64,000 nucleotides of DNA from Lenzites betulinus (lineage: Eukaryota; Basidiomycota; Agaricomycetes; Polyporales; Polyporaceae), in NCBI GenBank assembly GCA_022264855.1, contig JABYQU010000016.1:124001-188000 (forward strand). Reading direction: 5' to 3'. Of the stretch, positions 1-12,414 are shown piece by piece. Under the pieces are notes generated by a model. That model did not search any database. It saw only the letters and a program-made list of their open reading frames with translations, and was not told the origin of the DNA. The position numbers and the translations under genes are program-made. Each line of letters opens with the position of its first letter. Position 1 is the first letter of the stretch.

Positions 1-2350
1 TACGCGCATCCTGCCTATGCAGAAAATCCCTGCCCACGCCTGTATAACTGCTTGTCACGGGTGCTAACGCACATTCGCTAACCTTATTCGACTGATTGTG
101 GCTGTTAGATTTGAACTTGTCAACTTGACAGAGTCACTCGCGGGCCGCAAGACGTCCCGCTACAGGCAAGATAACTAGTGCTATTATCCACGAGCAAGCG
201 ACCCGTGAGTTATCACACCTCCAAATTTTACCACGCCTTTTTCTGTGAAATAGTGCGATGCTCGGCAATGTCTTGTGTGACTCTCAACGGCGTACGTCCC
301 TGCCAATTCACTTGGTGTTCTCTTCGCTACCCATATCATTTTCAGAAACAGACCGATACGCGCGAAAAGTCGGCTGCGATAAGTCTCGGGCTATTCATAT
401 CACCGAGTACATGTGAGCCTTGTGTCGAACAAGTGGATATATTCATTAATCCCAGATTACAAGATTGGATATCTTACAGGCGCAGAAGTTGCGCCCGTAT
501 CTCTGACGCTCGGCAGAACGTCTTTATCGGCTCAAATTGTCCCAAAAGTCGCATATACGGTGTGCAAAGTCTATACAGGCTCACGCCCTTCATGCAAGTC
601 ACACCGGCGCTGTAGGGTTTGTCGATCTCATCTGACTCCATATCCCACACTCACACCTGGCTTCTAGTCCTAATGCCCGACAACGTGTCGGATCCGTTGA
701 GGGAGCTGTCCGCACTCATCTCTTCTTGATTGTCAAATCCACCAAAAACACAAGGCTGTCCTGCCGTCTCTACTCCTATCTGGAAACTCTGCCGATTGTT
801 CGGTACACGCGATTGAGAATCTGTCGCAAATTCATTGACAATATCTGTACCCAGGGGATAAGGCCAAAGGAATGGGTGGGTTGTGGGCGCATACGCGGTA
901 TACGGATTTCCTTGGTCAGTATCCACGCATTGCCCGTCTCCCGCATCAGTACAATCACTCACTTGCTTCTGGATCCATCCTCGGAACGCATTCGAAGCGG
1001 TAGGCCTTCTATAGTTTCTAGCAGCACGCTCTGTTCGTCAACAAGACAGCAAGTGAGTTGGTGATGTAACATGTCTTTCCCCTGACATCTTGACAGAGCG
1101 CTGCTGCGGGAGATTTATCAAGTTAGGGCGAACATCGGCGCGTCTTCCCTCCTTGAGCGATTTGGAGGGCAGACAACGCTGTAGGGAGCCGCACCTGGCG
1201 AGTGTGAACGGCGTCCCGCTGCCCCCCTCTCCCTCCGCTGGTACGTCGCATGTGCCTGTGCCTGTGCTGCGAATGCGCGAGGCTCTACGCAGAAGAGCAC
1301 TAATATCAATTAGCTCTTCTGTCCGACTCAACATCCCTGTTGACGACCTTCCCCTCCATAGGACGTATACGGATATGATCACGGCACAACGACTGCCTCG
1401 CCCAGCCCGGGCTCTTCGCCCGCCTCGTTAGTAGTACTCCACGGCACTTCGGTCAGCCCCACGTTGTTCATGCACGGCGGTATATTCGCCACGACCCCTA
1501 TCATGTACTAGCATAGCCCGCGTGTGCATCGAAATGTTTACTTCGTCCGAGCCCGGGTGTGTGCCGCATGGCACATACCGTGTATTCTGGGCATCGACCC
1601 CCTGAAGTACAGTCGCGAAACTGCTCATTACCACGCGGATCCGAGTTGGAGCAACCCCCGGACACACGCGAACTCTTCGAGACCGGGAGGACGCGCCGGA
1701 GTGCGATTGCCACGCTGTCGCTGCCGGCAGCGAGGCCTCGTGGTGCTACTCCGAACTCGGCACCACGCTGGCATGTCATTTAAATGCTGGACATTTCGCA
1801 GGGACACACACGAAATTGAAAACAACACATACAAAATTGAAATCGTTTGCACTGAGCGACCATCGAAATGCGCTCAAGAAGATCAGCCTGATTGATACAA
1901 GTTTCGTATAGAAGTCTACCAGAGACACATCCGGGCATAGTAGCGCACTAAACCAGTGCTCAGGATCGCGGCTGCTAGCGTATCCCGGCAGAGTGGGGGG
2001 TTGGGGACTGACGGTAGCCAATATACATAACGGGGAGGTCAACGACAGAGCACGTGCGAACTTCGGTTTTGTTTGGTAGCAGAGAGGGGGTAAAACGACG
2101 AGGGGAGAGGCGACATAGCACAGCAAGACGAGAGGTCGGCAGGAATAACTTAACGAGGTATGCAAGCCCTCACAAGAGGGAAGCGTGCGACAGCATATAA
2201 CGGAGGAGGAGAGTGGCATAGGAGGCGCGGGGTCGCGTATAGTACAGTATCCATGAGGCAGCACTGGGTAGCAGCGGCTGCCACCCCGGCGATGATTTGA
2301 TCGAATCGAGCAGGGGCGCCCAGCGCTCAGGAAGCCCGCGGAGTCCAACT
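1..2350. other. No gene recognised; 3' flank of the zinc-finger gene
   Basis: No open frame here shows a recognisable domain or a convincing exon chain. The stretch of about 1780-2350 lies directly beyond the stop codon of the minus-strand zinc-finger gene and, read on that strand, is pyrimidine rich with no internal gene signal, which would fit its 3' untranslated region. The remaining 1.7 kb holds only short overlapping frames on both strands. Confidence 0.4.
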
Positions 2351-3602
2351 TCAGTCCCCGCGTCGCTCAGAGGGATCGCGCGCGGGGCGTGAGGTTGAGC
2401 CCTGTTGGAAGGCTGGGCGAAGCGCCATAGGAGCCTCGTCGCAATCGCACCCAGGGACGGTGCACGACCGGGGCCGCCCCCCAGCGCGATACTCCCTCGG
2501 AGGGTACACCTCCGACACCGAGCGCATGCGCATCTGGGGAGGCTCATATGGGCTGCCTTGCCCCGCGGCGATTGCGGGGGTCTCGGGACGTTCCTCCCCA
2601 TCGCTGAAGGACGACAGTGTGGATGCCGGCGAAGAGAGCATGCGATACAACATGTGTGGCTGCTCTCCATTGCGGTATAGTGACCCGTATGGGCTAGGGG
2701 GAGGGAACGAATGGCCTTCCCGGTGGTTTCTGTAGTGGCGGCGCATGTTCGAGTTCACACTGAAGCGACGGCTACAGCCCGGAAACGGGCATTCAAATGC
2801 TACAAATGACACGTCAGACAGGGGGAACCAAAGAACACACACAATGCGTACGTTGTTCGCCAGTGTGGGAGTTCATATGGATCCTCAGGCTACTAGGACG
2901 GTTGAATCGCCTGTGGCAAATGCCGCACGCATGCCGTCTGTCGTCGTCCGGAGAACACTCGTCCGCGGGGACGATATACGTCGGCAAACCCACATCGCGC
3001 ATGTTTTGTAGGGCTGAAGAGGACCGTGTTTGCGTGCCAGAGGGGGCGAAGGGGAGGGGGAAGAGGATGTGGCGTCCCGCCGGTGGTTCACGGAATGCGG
3101 GCCCTGCACTTTGCGCGTATTGCATCTGTGCTGTAGGGGACAGCCGCGTTGCAGAGAGGTCGAAAGAACGATTACGGCTACCCATAGGTGGAACGCCACC
3201 GGGGCTCTGACGGGAAGCGCGAGGCGCTGCCGAGGACGCCGTCGGTCCTGAAAGGGGCATAGGCCTGATCTCGTGTCCTACATGATGCGTGCGCCGCTCG
3301 GAGCTGCCAGACTGTCGCGTGAAGGATGTCAACGTCTGCATGCGGTGTGCGGGCCGGGCGGATTACACCTACTTCAACTGGGCGTAGTGTGGCGTAACTA
3401 GCATTGGCGACATTTTGCAAGCTTAGGGTGGGCAGGGCACTCAGGTTATAGAACTTTTCATCTATTGTTGTTCGACATGAGCTGGATGGACGGGACAGCG
3501 GGAGGGAGGGGATGCGGGGCAGGAGGGCCACATACCAGGAAGCAACTGTTGAATGCCCGGAAGAGTGGGCCGGGGGGACGCCGATGAACGTTTCTCAGAC
3601 AT
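2351..3602 (-). CDS. C2H2 zinc-finger transcription factor, two fingers
   Basis: Four exons rebuild a 362-residue protein: 3602-3536, 3461-3373, 3335-2852 and 2799-2351. The ATG starts a short Ser/Pro-rich leader, followed by a low-complexity middle and two tandem C2H2 fingers. Finger 1 has Cys189, Cys192, His205 and His209; finger 2 has Cys217, Cys222, His235 and His239. They are joined by a canonical HTGEQPF linker that is itself split by a 52 bp intron (2851-2800), and this join strongly supports the model. The C-terminal 120 residues are Pro/Ser/Arg rich. Tandem C2H2 fingers bind DNA, so a nuclear transcriptional regulator is inferred; the target is unknown. A TATATAA box lies 91 bp upstream. 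The second intron would be only 37 bp, so its borders are the weakest part. A related gene lies at 8178-8714. Confidence 0.85.
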
Positions 3603-3692
3603 TGCAGAGGTGAGCGGCGAGGGATTGGCAAGGGAGGTTAAGAGGGGATGGGAGGCTCAGCGCAGGATCCCCCACATACGAGGACCGGAACG

Positions 3693-3699
3693 TTATATA
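3693..3699 (-). promoter_or_regulatory. TATA box of the zinc-finger gene
   Basis: On the minus strand this reads TATATAA, 91 bp upstream of the ATG at 3602. Position and orientation fit a core promoter; the match is short and no transcript data are available. Confidence 0.45.
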
Positions 3700-5021
3700 C
3701 GGACTACGGTCGCAGTGCCACCACCCTCTAAGAACAACCGCTGAAGATCACCAATCACTGAGGAATTCGGCCAGATGCTGGTAGCAGCATACGACTTATA
3801 GAGCAGTGCTTCTACAGCGCCGGGGAGGGTCAATAATTGGACCGTGAGAGCGACGAAGTCCATCCAGATAGCCCAGTTCTCCGATGCAACGGCTGCGCCG
3901 TGGTAGGACTTGGAGACACTATATCTGCGGTTTGACTACCCGGTAGACTTGGACAAAGTCGCAGGGCAAAGTGGGTGGCGAACTCATAACGCCCACAGCT
4001 TCTGCGTTTCCAAGATTTGCGATATTCCAGATGCGGGATTCGCAGCGGTGGCCGAGTGAGAGCGTGACAGAAGCCGCCTCGTGGGGCGTCTACATATCAG
4101 GTCATGGCTGTAACTGGATTGCATGGAGCGCCTCGATATGTCCCCCATCGTGCAGCGGCGATGTCGCATCGGGACTTGCATTACCCACCGATTCTCTTGA
4201 TTACCACGATCTAGCGAGAATCGCCATGTTATTAACCGCATGAGAAGTTGCGCCACGCACCGCCGCAAGAGTAGCCACTGACCTCCGTTCCGTTGGTATC
4301 TATGCGCATGCTGCTGTGTACTCGCGCTCAGGAATCACAACCGGCACTAGTCTAGCAGCGGGGACGTCACGGATGTGTGTCCTATGGGTGCGAACATCCC
4401 CGAAGGAGGTGAAAGCACTGTGCTCCGCGCAGGGACCGGTCGTGAGCGGGGCCGACTGGGGTCCCTGGAGCTCTGACTCGACCTGCGAGCGTCCAACGTC
4501 TACCAACGGGCACCTGCGGACAACGCGATGGATTCCCGCAGAGATCTCTGACGCGGGTGGCGTGTGTAATTGCCTGTACAACGATATCAGCCCGGATGGA
4601 AGACGGATTGAATCGACCGACCATGCAGGTAGGCAGCAGCGTCGAGCGAGCCGAGTGTGGGGATCAGGGAATGCGTGAGCCGTGTGCGACGACGGCGCGG
4701 GAGGAGGACGCTGGGGCCGGCGGGGGCGCCGACCATGGCTGGAGCAATAGAAGCGCGTGCCGCGAGGCGGCGGCGAGGGCGATGTCCATGTGACAGATGC
4801 ACGATGGGCACGGCTACCAGATTAGTCCCCGACTACGTCCCCCATAGCGTTCCCGCTCCCTCCAGCGGTGTCCTTGCCTCGCCCGACAGGTATTCGCCCG
4901 ACCACGGCCGGGGTCTCTGTCAGTCGATTGCCGCAAAGGCTGCGGCGGCTCCCCCACCGTCCCAGGCGCAAGCCACCGGGGGTCAGGCTGACATCACTCC
5001 CCACAGCTCCCTCAGGGCAGC
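3700..5021. other. Upstream region, nothing recognised
   Basis: Only short overlapping frames occur on both strands, none with a motif or a splice-supported extension. The first few hundred bases upstream of the zinc-finger gene probably hold its promoter. Confidence 0.3.
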
Positions 5022-5633
5022 TCACATTGACCCCTCTTCGCGAGCGTAGACATCCGTGAGAGCACCCTCGGCGGAATGCTGGGTCCTGTCAACGCAAAGG
5101 ATCTCTCCGTGAGCTCGGTGATGCTCTTGAGATCGAAGAATCACGCGCCAAACGCAGATAGGCTGTGGGCCATTCGCCTTTTTTGCCCTTTCCTGGAAGG
5201 CGGGCACCACGTCCCGGAACCCTACTGGGCCAACACACAGCCACATGTTTCCTGGATAGATGTGGGAGAAACCCTCATCCCCGTTTTGGTTTATCATATC
5301 AACCAAGGGCCACCAACAATGCACCATTGACTGACGAAGACGAGACCCTGATTGATGCATTTGCCTACAGACAAGGGGGTAAGCATCATACAACCCGAGA
5401 GCCTGTATGTCACTCACAGTGACATCCGTTATTGTACAAAGCGCTGACACTCCAAAGTCACCGCGTCGTGGAGATTCAAATATCGGCGTTGGCCGTGGGT
5501 CAGCTTGCCCTGAAGCCTTCCGTCGTTCTAGAAACACGTTATTTGTTTGAAGATGCGCTGCTGTGAACAGCGGCGGCTCCGCCTGTCGAGAAAGCGTCTG
5601 TATACACCGCACCGTATCGAAGATAACGTACAT
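5022..5633 (-). other. 203-codon open frame of unknown status
   Basis: A single uninterrupted ATG-initiated frame of 203 codons. I do not recognise any domain. Its length is notable, but composition and context do not decide whether it is expressed; it could be a remnant exon or chance. No partner exon with good splice signals was identified. Confidence 0.2.
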
Positions 5634-8177
5634 ATGTTGTACGTGCGGCCCGCCGGTCGGGGGCGTAATGCATTGCGTCAGAAAGGCGGATGGCGCACAT
5701 AATTTACTGTGAGGCCGTTTGAATCAATCATATGTCATGTTAGGCGGTTGATAGCGTCGTACGTTGTGTGGATGATAAGTACGCACCTGCCAGGGCGCAA
5801 GGGCCTACGGTCACTGATTAACGTTTTCTGAAACGATTATGTAGCTGATTCGATGGGGAGAAAAGTCCACCGTGGGCTTGAAGCTTATCGGCTTTATATT
5901 GGAAATGCAACGGCAAGGACGCGAGAGTTAGAGAAGGCCAATATTACGAGGTGAGGGCTACATACTGGACATCAAGAACACTCTCTTTTGATCCCAGGAA
6001 AGTCAAAATGGACGCGGACCACTATGCACGCGTTGCCCCTATTTTGACCCTACCTAAGCTCGTACGGTGGCATCTCACCCAACCCCATGTTTTCAATCAA
6101 ACACATAAATCAGATATCCAATTCAATTTTTCATATCAGTCTAGGGATCCTGGAGGCTTCCAGCTTCAACTTCAGATTGGGGGTAGGCCACGTCATGCAT
6201 TCACGGGCTATACGACTTCAGACATGTCAAGCCTCCGAGCCAGCCAAAAGCCCAAGTGTCCGTGTTACGTGAGGCCTGACAGAGAGATCTATAGAACACA
6301 GCCAGCTCGCCCGCCGGTGTGGTGAGGAACGAAGATAATGGTTACGGTGAGCGGCCAGAAAGTAGAATGAACTGCGAGCGTCGATTAATGATGATGCGAT
6401 CGGCCGGGAGGATTAAGCGCTACGGTAAACAATCAGGATGCCGGACTCCCACGCCCGTTTGGGCGGGACGATCTCCAAGCAAAGCTAAGTATTGGCCCGT
6501 CCCCGCCGCCTTCCCGAAAACATTACGCACACTAACTCTCCCGCGCACCCATAACGTCTGCATTGCCACATCAAAACCCAGCGGTGCACCCCCGATACGC
6601 GAGTCGTTCTCGATGGGCAACACAACTTTCGGTCGGCTAACAGGCATGAATGTGCGTCTGGCGCCGGCAGACGGGGCACATGTTGAGGTTCGGACGTAAC
6701 TTCGCATGAGGCGGTGAGGTTTTGTGGTTCGCCCCGAGGAAGGCGGAAGGCCAGCATGACGGCGAGAGCCAGTGTCTGTCAGATGTCCTTCGTAGAATGT
6801 CCGAGCCTTGTCGAAGGCTCGCCTCTCGTAACCACCGGTACCCCCAGCATCATATCAGCACCGCGCCCGAGGACGAGCTTGAAGACGCCCCATGGGGGTC
6901 CGCGTGCTGCGCGAAGTTCTCTTGCAAACGCCGGGGGTGATAGAACCGCGGAAGGAAGCGCTAACACTTCTACAGGCTCCGTGGCGCTTATGTGTAATCG
7001 GATGCCTTGGGAAGTGAAGCCTTCGCCTTCACGTTAGTACCTGTGAGTAGTGCGCAGAAGCCGTACCAGATGACGATATTGCGAGGAATTGTATACAAAG
7101 ATGGCGCGCACATCTCCTGCTACACTTCGAGTGATTCGATCAGTGCTGGAGGCCCCGAGGGTAGACGACTAGACCTGTCCATGAGGCATGCTCAGGACCC
7201 ACGAAGAGATCTTCTTGCAGCTTCTTGCGTAAGGGGCCGAACAAGTCTGAAGCTGGCGTGAGCAATCATTAAACGGACTTTGTTGTTCAAGGCAGTGAAA
7301 GACGTAAGGGTTCCCAAACACGTTGCATGAAACACACGATGTGGGAGGAAAACCACACGAGGGCGGTGTTGTGTTTCTCATGCGGGTTATTTACATCATT
7401 ACCTCAACAGTTGGCTATCATCGATGCGCCCTTACTGTGCCTCCTCGAAGGGAAGCATCTACCAGGAAACGTTACCGAGGCCATATGACGAGTCGGAGCG
7501 GCACGAGACGGCGTGAGTGTGCTATATGGCGATGAACACGAAGACTAGTGACAGTAAAGCACTCCTATGTCTGAAAATAACGTTAAAATAACAACGCTTA
7601 AGAACACCACAAAATCATGATAGCACATGTCGTTCAACGTGTGCTCTAATGCAGCTGGCGCAAAGTTGGGCGTGGCGCGTTGACTAAAAAAACAATTAAA
7701 CACAGCACGGTACCTTCATTAATACCATGAGGTGAGATATAACTGGGTTTGAGAAACATAGGCAGACGATATGTGGTGTTCTGACAGCTGAAACACAGTC
7801 GAGACTCAAACGTTGAGTGAACCTTGCCGCGGTGGCGCTCGAGTTGGCGCCAAGTAAGATGTGACCGTGATGTCACTAGTGACTGTGTGACTGGGAACAT
7901 ACAACATCCACAACTTCGGGCGCTGGCAGTCCTCTCAGGAGGCTGCTGGCACTCGAGGCTACCGGAGCTGTGAGGCTAGTAGAGGATACTGCCGACTACT
8001 CACGCTGTTCAAACAGATTAACATACCTGTCGTGCATCATCCTACGGTTGCCTCTCGTGACCAGTGCACCAAGCGGACACTGTTCCAACATACTCCTTAG
8101 ATATCCTGCGACTTAACCCGTTTACTACCTACCTAGACCATATAGCGTCCAGCTCAAGTATCGTTGCACCGCCATAC
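5634..8177. other. No gene recognised
   Basis: The part around 6320-7040 is GC rich and open in several frames on both strands. On the minus strand near 6690-6640 a short Cys-Pro-x-Cys-Arg string recalls the end of a RING finger, but the frame stops at once and no other zinc ligands follow. I support no gene here. Confidence 0.3.
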
Positions 8178-8714
8178 ATGCCATTACGTTCAGGCCCGAT
8201 ACTGTTTTGTCCAGGGAATGGGGCGCACGAAGTCAATGGAGACGTACTCAAGACTTGCGCCCAGCCGACGTTTCGCGTTGAAATTCCTCCTCGTCAAAAC
8301 AAATCCCCTCGCGATAGCCAGCTCAAAGACCAACGGGACAAGTCTTGCCGCCACCGCTACTTTCTGTGCAACAAGGGCTTCAACCGCCCGAGCAGCCTTG
8401 CCACTCATATCAACTTGCACACTGGTGCAAACCGTATTATACATCATTCTCTGGCTCTTTGAACAGCACTAATCAGCGTAGTTTTTGCCTTAGCGTACAC
8501 GTGTCTCTTTGAGGGCTGTCCTCGGCGATTCAACGTCAAATCAAACATGCGGCGGCATTACCAGCGACACCTGACGCCTTCCTCGCGCCGACCACGGCAC
8601 AACAGCTCCTCGCCTTTGAGTTCGGTTCTGACATCATCGACCCTGCCCTCGCCTCTATCCATGTCGTGCTCGGCCTCGCCCATGATCACCCCGCGGACCG
8701 CCCTCGACGTCTAG
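8178..8714 (+). CDS. Degenerate C2H2 zinc-finger protein (paralogue of 2351-3602)
   Basis: Two exons, 8178-8433 and 8494-8714, joined by a 60 bp GT-AG intron that falls at the same place in the inter-finger linker as in the gene at 2351-3602. The join gives HTGANPYTC, a normal linker. Finger 2 is complete (Cys-x4-Cys, His-x3-His) and shares the NMRRHY string with its neighbour. Finger 1 keeps the second Cys and both His, but the first Cys position is Tyr (TAC for an expected TGC), so zinc binding there is probably lost. The C-terminus is Ser/Pro rich. The start is uncertain: 8178 is the first in-frame ATG, and upstream exons equivalent to those of the neighbour were not found. It may be a truncated, decaying copy. 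The model gives 158 residues. Confidence 0.65.
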
Positions 8715-8833
8715 TATGATGTATGTCAGCATCCCCGTCTTGTGGCTACTCATGCTAACACCTCCTATCCTCATCTTACAGTACTGATTTGCACAAGGCG
8801 TACACCCGCGAGAATTGTGATGCGTAGCGGCCG

Positions 8834-9257
8834 TTACGGCACACGCACCGTATCGATGGACCTCCGGAAGTCCGGATCTACGTAAACCATCTCGTCCGAC
8901 AGTCCGAGCTCAGCTTCTTCAGAACCTTCACGTATCCTCACGGAGACCACATCGTGAGAGGGCGCCGATGTGGGCATGGGCGCGCCCCCGTGGCGAATTT
9001 GAGCAGGGTAGGGTCGGCGGGGGACATGATCTGCAGGGCGGTGCTCGAGCGGCGAACTCAACACCCGAATAATGCATCCGGCGTGTTGATGTGAACGTCA
9101 GCCTGAGTGCGGGGGTGAGGTGGTTGCATTCTCTTCTCCGGGCGGCGGCATCTCCGAAGGGATTCCTTCTGCGGGCGGGATCTTGTTTCGGGAACTGTTC
9201 TAGCTCTACGATGAATCGGTTCTGGTCTATCTCACTACTGCCGCTATCTATGTTCAT
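8834..9257 (-). CDS. Small hypothetical protein, tentative two-exon model
   Basis: An ATG frame from 9257 runs through an Arg/Pro-rich segment and can be joined by a 40 bp intron (9096-9057) to the frame that ends at 8834, giving about 127 residues. The intron is at the short limit and has a weak GTTCAC donor. No domain is recognised. It lies tail to tail with the zinc-finger gene ending at 8714. It could equally be two chance frames. Confidence 0.3.
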
Positions 9258-10348
9258 CTCCGACAGTTGTCCGTTATGTTTAAAACGGCCGAAGCTATTT
9301 CGAAAGCTGGGCGTTTCGTTGCTTTCGCGCGCTGGCAGCAGTGGAACCCGTTGAAGATAACGTCGACCTGATCACTGGGTAAAGTGAGGGGTGTGGGCCG
9401 TGAAAGACACAATGGCTAGATCACGAGATTATCTGAGCTGTAAATGAATGTCACATCGCTAGTAGTGAGTGGTCGTCGTCGTTTGTTCTAATAATGAGGG
9501 AAAAGCGCGACGCGACCTCAAGGATCTACATTGGGGGTGTGTTCTGTTACTCATTAGCTGAAATTGATTGCATTGCACGTTGAAAAGAGGCTTCGTATTA
9601 TACTGCATACCAGTACTTGCTACGATTTCTGATGGTTTAATGATTTGCGATGCGAGTTTCAACGACGTCTGAGCCAAATATCTGCCAGTGTACGCAGATC
9701 ATATGATGACCGTGCTGGGAGTCCGGTGTGTTGTTGATTGCGAGAGATTGGCTCCGCCGCACCTTTAGTAGTTGCAAATGTCCGGGGCACTCGGGGTGCT
9801 CGGGGGGCGGGTATGGCCGATATGGCCGAGACGGGTTATGAGAGGCGCGCGCACAGAAGCCACCGTCTCGGACGCTCGCGTGCGGTGATCCTAGTTGCTT
9901 TGGGCAACGACCTCGTCGCTATGAGTGAAACGAAGGAAACAGAACTCCTCGTCGGCTTGCGTCTGCTTAGATGCCATGGCGTAGCTCTGTACGCGCCAGG
10001 GCATTCGAGTAGATGAGGCGCGACGAAAATCCAACAGAGAACATGTCCGTCCGTCTCATCTCGAACGGGATAACGGACAAGTGAGGCCTCGCGGATTGCG
10101 CCGTCCCTTGACGACCACTGTTCCCACTGTTCCTCCTTTCTATACAGAATACCCCGCATGGATTCACTAGCTTTCTCGGGCACCAGGGGTAAGTTCGGCA
10201 ATCTCATTCTCTTATAATGCTGTCTTGCTCGACGCCGCCGTCGCCACTTCGATCGTTCTGCACCCCCGTGCGCCTTTGGGTTCCCCCCGTGCCCGCCTCG
10301 ACACTACGCGTCGTCTTTTGTGCGCCCGCACGCGCGTAGACCGCCGCG
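9258..10348. other. No gene recognised
   Basis: Overlapping frames on both strands at about 9740-10210 have no motif. The last few hundred bases probably contain the promoter of the MARVEL-type gene that follows. Confidence 0.3.
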
Positions 10349-11147
10349 ATGGGCCACCCCACCTCCGTCCTTCGTTTTCCGTTGTACATTATCCTGGTGA
10401 GTAGTAGCGGCGGTTACCAGAGACAATCCCGTCACTACAGAGCACTCAAACTCGGGACCAGTGGATTTTTGCCGCCCTCCTCCTCATCCTCACCTCTGTG
10501 AGATTGAACTACACACTCCACTTACCGAGGGGCGACCCTCTCAATGGCGGTTCGGACTTCTTTGGTGCGTCTCTACAAACCACTGTGCGGCCGGAGTAAC
10601 CCAATGTAGCCCGCATTAGATCCTATCGTTGCACACCTCCTGGTCTGTTCTCTACTCACGCTAGGCACAATACCTTTTGTGTGCGTCTACCAGCTCTCCT
10701 CGACTCTCGCGTAAACGGCGCTGATTGACTGAAACAGAATGCACTGGGTACCACCAATCATTACCTCGGCCGCCTCGGCCAACCTCTTCGAACTTGCGGC
10801 ACTCTCCGTAATCTGGTTACTATGGCTTGTAGGATGTGTCGTCTCTACGGTATGTTGCTGTCTCCATCTCCGCCTCGTTCTCCCGGGTACTGACAGTTGC
10901 TGTTGGTTCGCTGTCACAGAGCATCTGGCCCAATCTGTCGTTCTGCTACCAGTTCGCGGCATGCCGCATCTTATCCGCGATGATGGCCTTCGCATGGCTC
11001 GGCTGGATCGTGCTCGTCGTGCTCATTGTCCTCGCCGTACTGGCCGCCGTCCAGAAAGCGCGCCCCGCGCGCTCGCCACTGATGGTCGAATGGGCGGCAA
11101 GCGCGACCTCCTCACGCTTCGAACTCCCGAGGGGGGAAGTTGTGTAA
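10349..11147 (+). CDS. MARVEL-type four-helix membrane protein
   Basis: Five exons (10349-10396, 10441-10564, 10620-10680, 10738-10849, 10920-11147) rebuild a 190-residue protein with no frame break. Four hydrophobic segments are seen: near the N-terminus around the WIFAALLLIL stretch, the PIVAHLLVCSLLTLGTI stretch, a Leu/Trp-rich helix around LAALSVIWLLWLVG, and a long Val/Leu helix before a basic, polar C-tail. This order, the small size and the Trp-rich third helix are typical of fungal MARVEL-domain proteins, which organise plasma-membrane or vesicle subdomains. The call rests on topology and general resemblance, not on a single catalytic motif. Introns are 44-70 bp. The acceptor of intron 2 was placed at CATTAG because only that choice keeps the second helix in frame. 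Confidence 0.75.
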
Positions 11148-12414
11148 GATGTGTATGTGGGATGCTGTATCTGATTTGTTGTACCATTCTTTTCGAGGTT
11201 GATCAACAGGAATTGGACATCCTTCCATTACTCCCGATCGACGTGTTTAACAGTAAACACGACGATTTCGTGGGCTGCACTTGAGTACGAGGCGTGAGCT
11301 GCAGCTTCCCGTATAGGAAAGAACGCAATCACGGATGGACAATCGCATATAGCGCGCCTGACACCATACCCATGTCGCTTCGCGGGACCATGAGCATGGC
11401 ACATGCAATAGGCTTGAGCTCGGAAGTGGCGGCGCAGAGAGGCATTCAAATTCTTCAGACTACTCTTCAAGGCACACCGGCTCTGAATGCAGGCAAACCC
11501 GTGCTGGAATTCTGTGCTTGTCGAGCTCTCCCAATACACTTCGTATGAAAGACGCGTAGCTCGGTGCGAACGCGGGCTGAATGCACCTTGCTGGAGTTCT
11601 CCCACTGAGTCGGGGCACAGAGTTGGCGCTCGAGGAGTGCGGGGTATGGACTCGGCACCGTTCGGCACCGGTGTACGCTAGTAGACGCTGAAGCATGTTT
11701 GCGGTTGCTGCTCGAACACTCGGACGTCCTCAACTCCTCGGGCTCGACCACACTCACTCGCGCACGTCGTCGAGAACGCATGAGAGCGAAGGACATCGTG
11801 TATCTGTCATGGTCGCCGACGGCTCCCATCCCGCGATAACTCGCCCAGACTCAGCGGCGGCTTACCAAACGTTCCCAGCCCGCGGCCGACGCGCCCTCAT
11901 TCCAAGCATCGTCCTGCCCACCTGCGCTGGGAGCGTTCACAAGCGTTCTATCGTTTGCTCTGTTCTTGACGTCTTCTGAACTCTCTGTGGTGCTCCTTGT
12001 TCCTATCCGCAGCCTGGCCTTGATATCACTGCAGTATCTCGCCACCATCGTATCCTGGTCCTACCTCAGCGGCCTCCGCACGGCGTCACATGTGCAGTCA
12101 TTCCACCGCGCGCTGGATCCGAGCGCAAGGTCTCAAACGCCCGCTGTCTGCAAACCACCATATGTTCAGATCTTCTCAGCTCTCCTGGCCGCCGTCCGGC
12201 CTGATCGTGCTCTAATCGCGATTTCACCGTTCCCGCGGGTAATCCGTATTCCCTTATGCCTATATAGCGGCGGCCGCCTGAGAATTTGCGCCCATCCGCT
12301 CTTCCGCCCCTCCCTTGCGCTCCGTCAACAGGTCGCAGTTAATTGTGTCTATCGTCGGGTGTTCATCTCCTGGTCTCTTGCATCTCCCTCTGATTTGCCT
12401 TGTCGCCGCCCGCC
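11148..12414. other. Intergenic; upstream region of the methyltransferase gene
   Basis: A minus-strand frame of 146 codons (11668-11228) and others overlap here without motifs or convincing splice partners. The last 150 bp are the promoter and leader of the next gene. Confidence 0.3.
12261..12267 (+). promoter_or_regulatory. TATA-like box upstream of the methyltransferase gene
   Basis: TATATAG about 150 bp before the ATG at 12415, within a C/T-rich leader. A weak single-motif call. Confidence 0.35.

Noticed and set aside
6420..6710. Possible RING finger on the minus strand (Cys-Pro-x-Cys-Arg near 6680)
   Set aside because: The frame stops within a few codons and no other Cys/His ligands are spaced as needed.
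9738..10207. Overlapping frames on both strands as a gene pair
   Set aside because: GC-rich antisense open frames of this size are common here; no motif or splice support.
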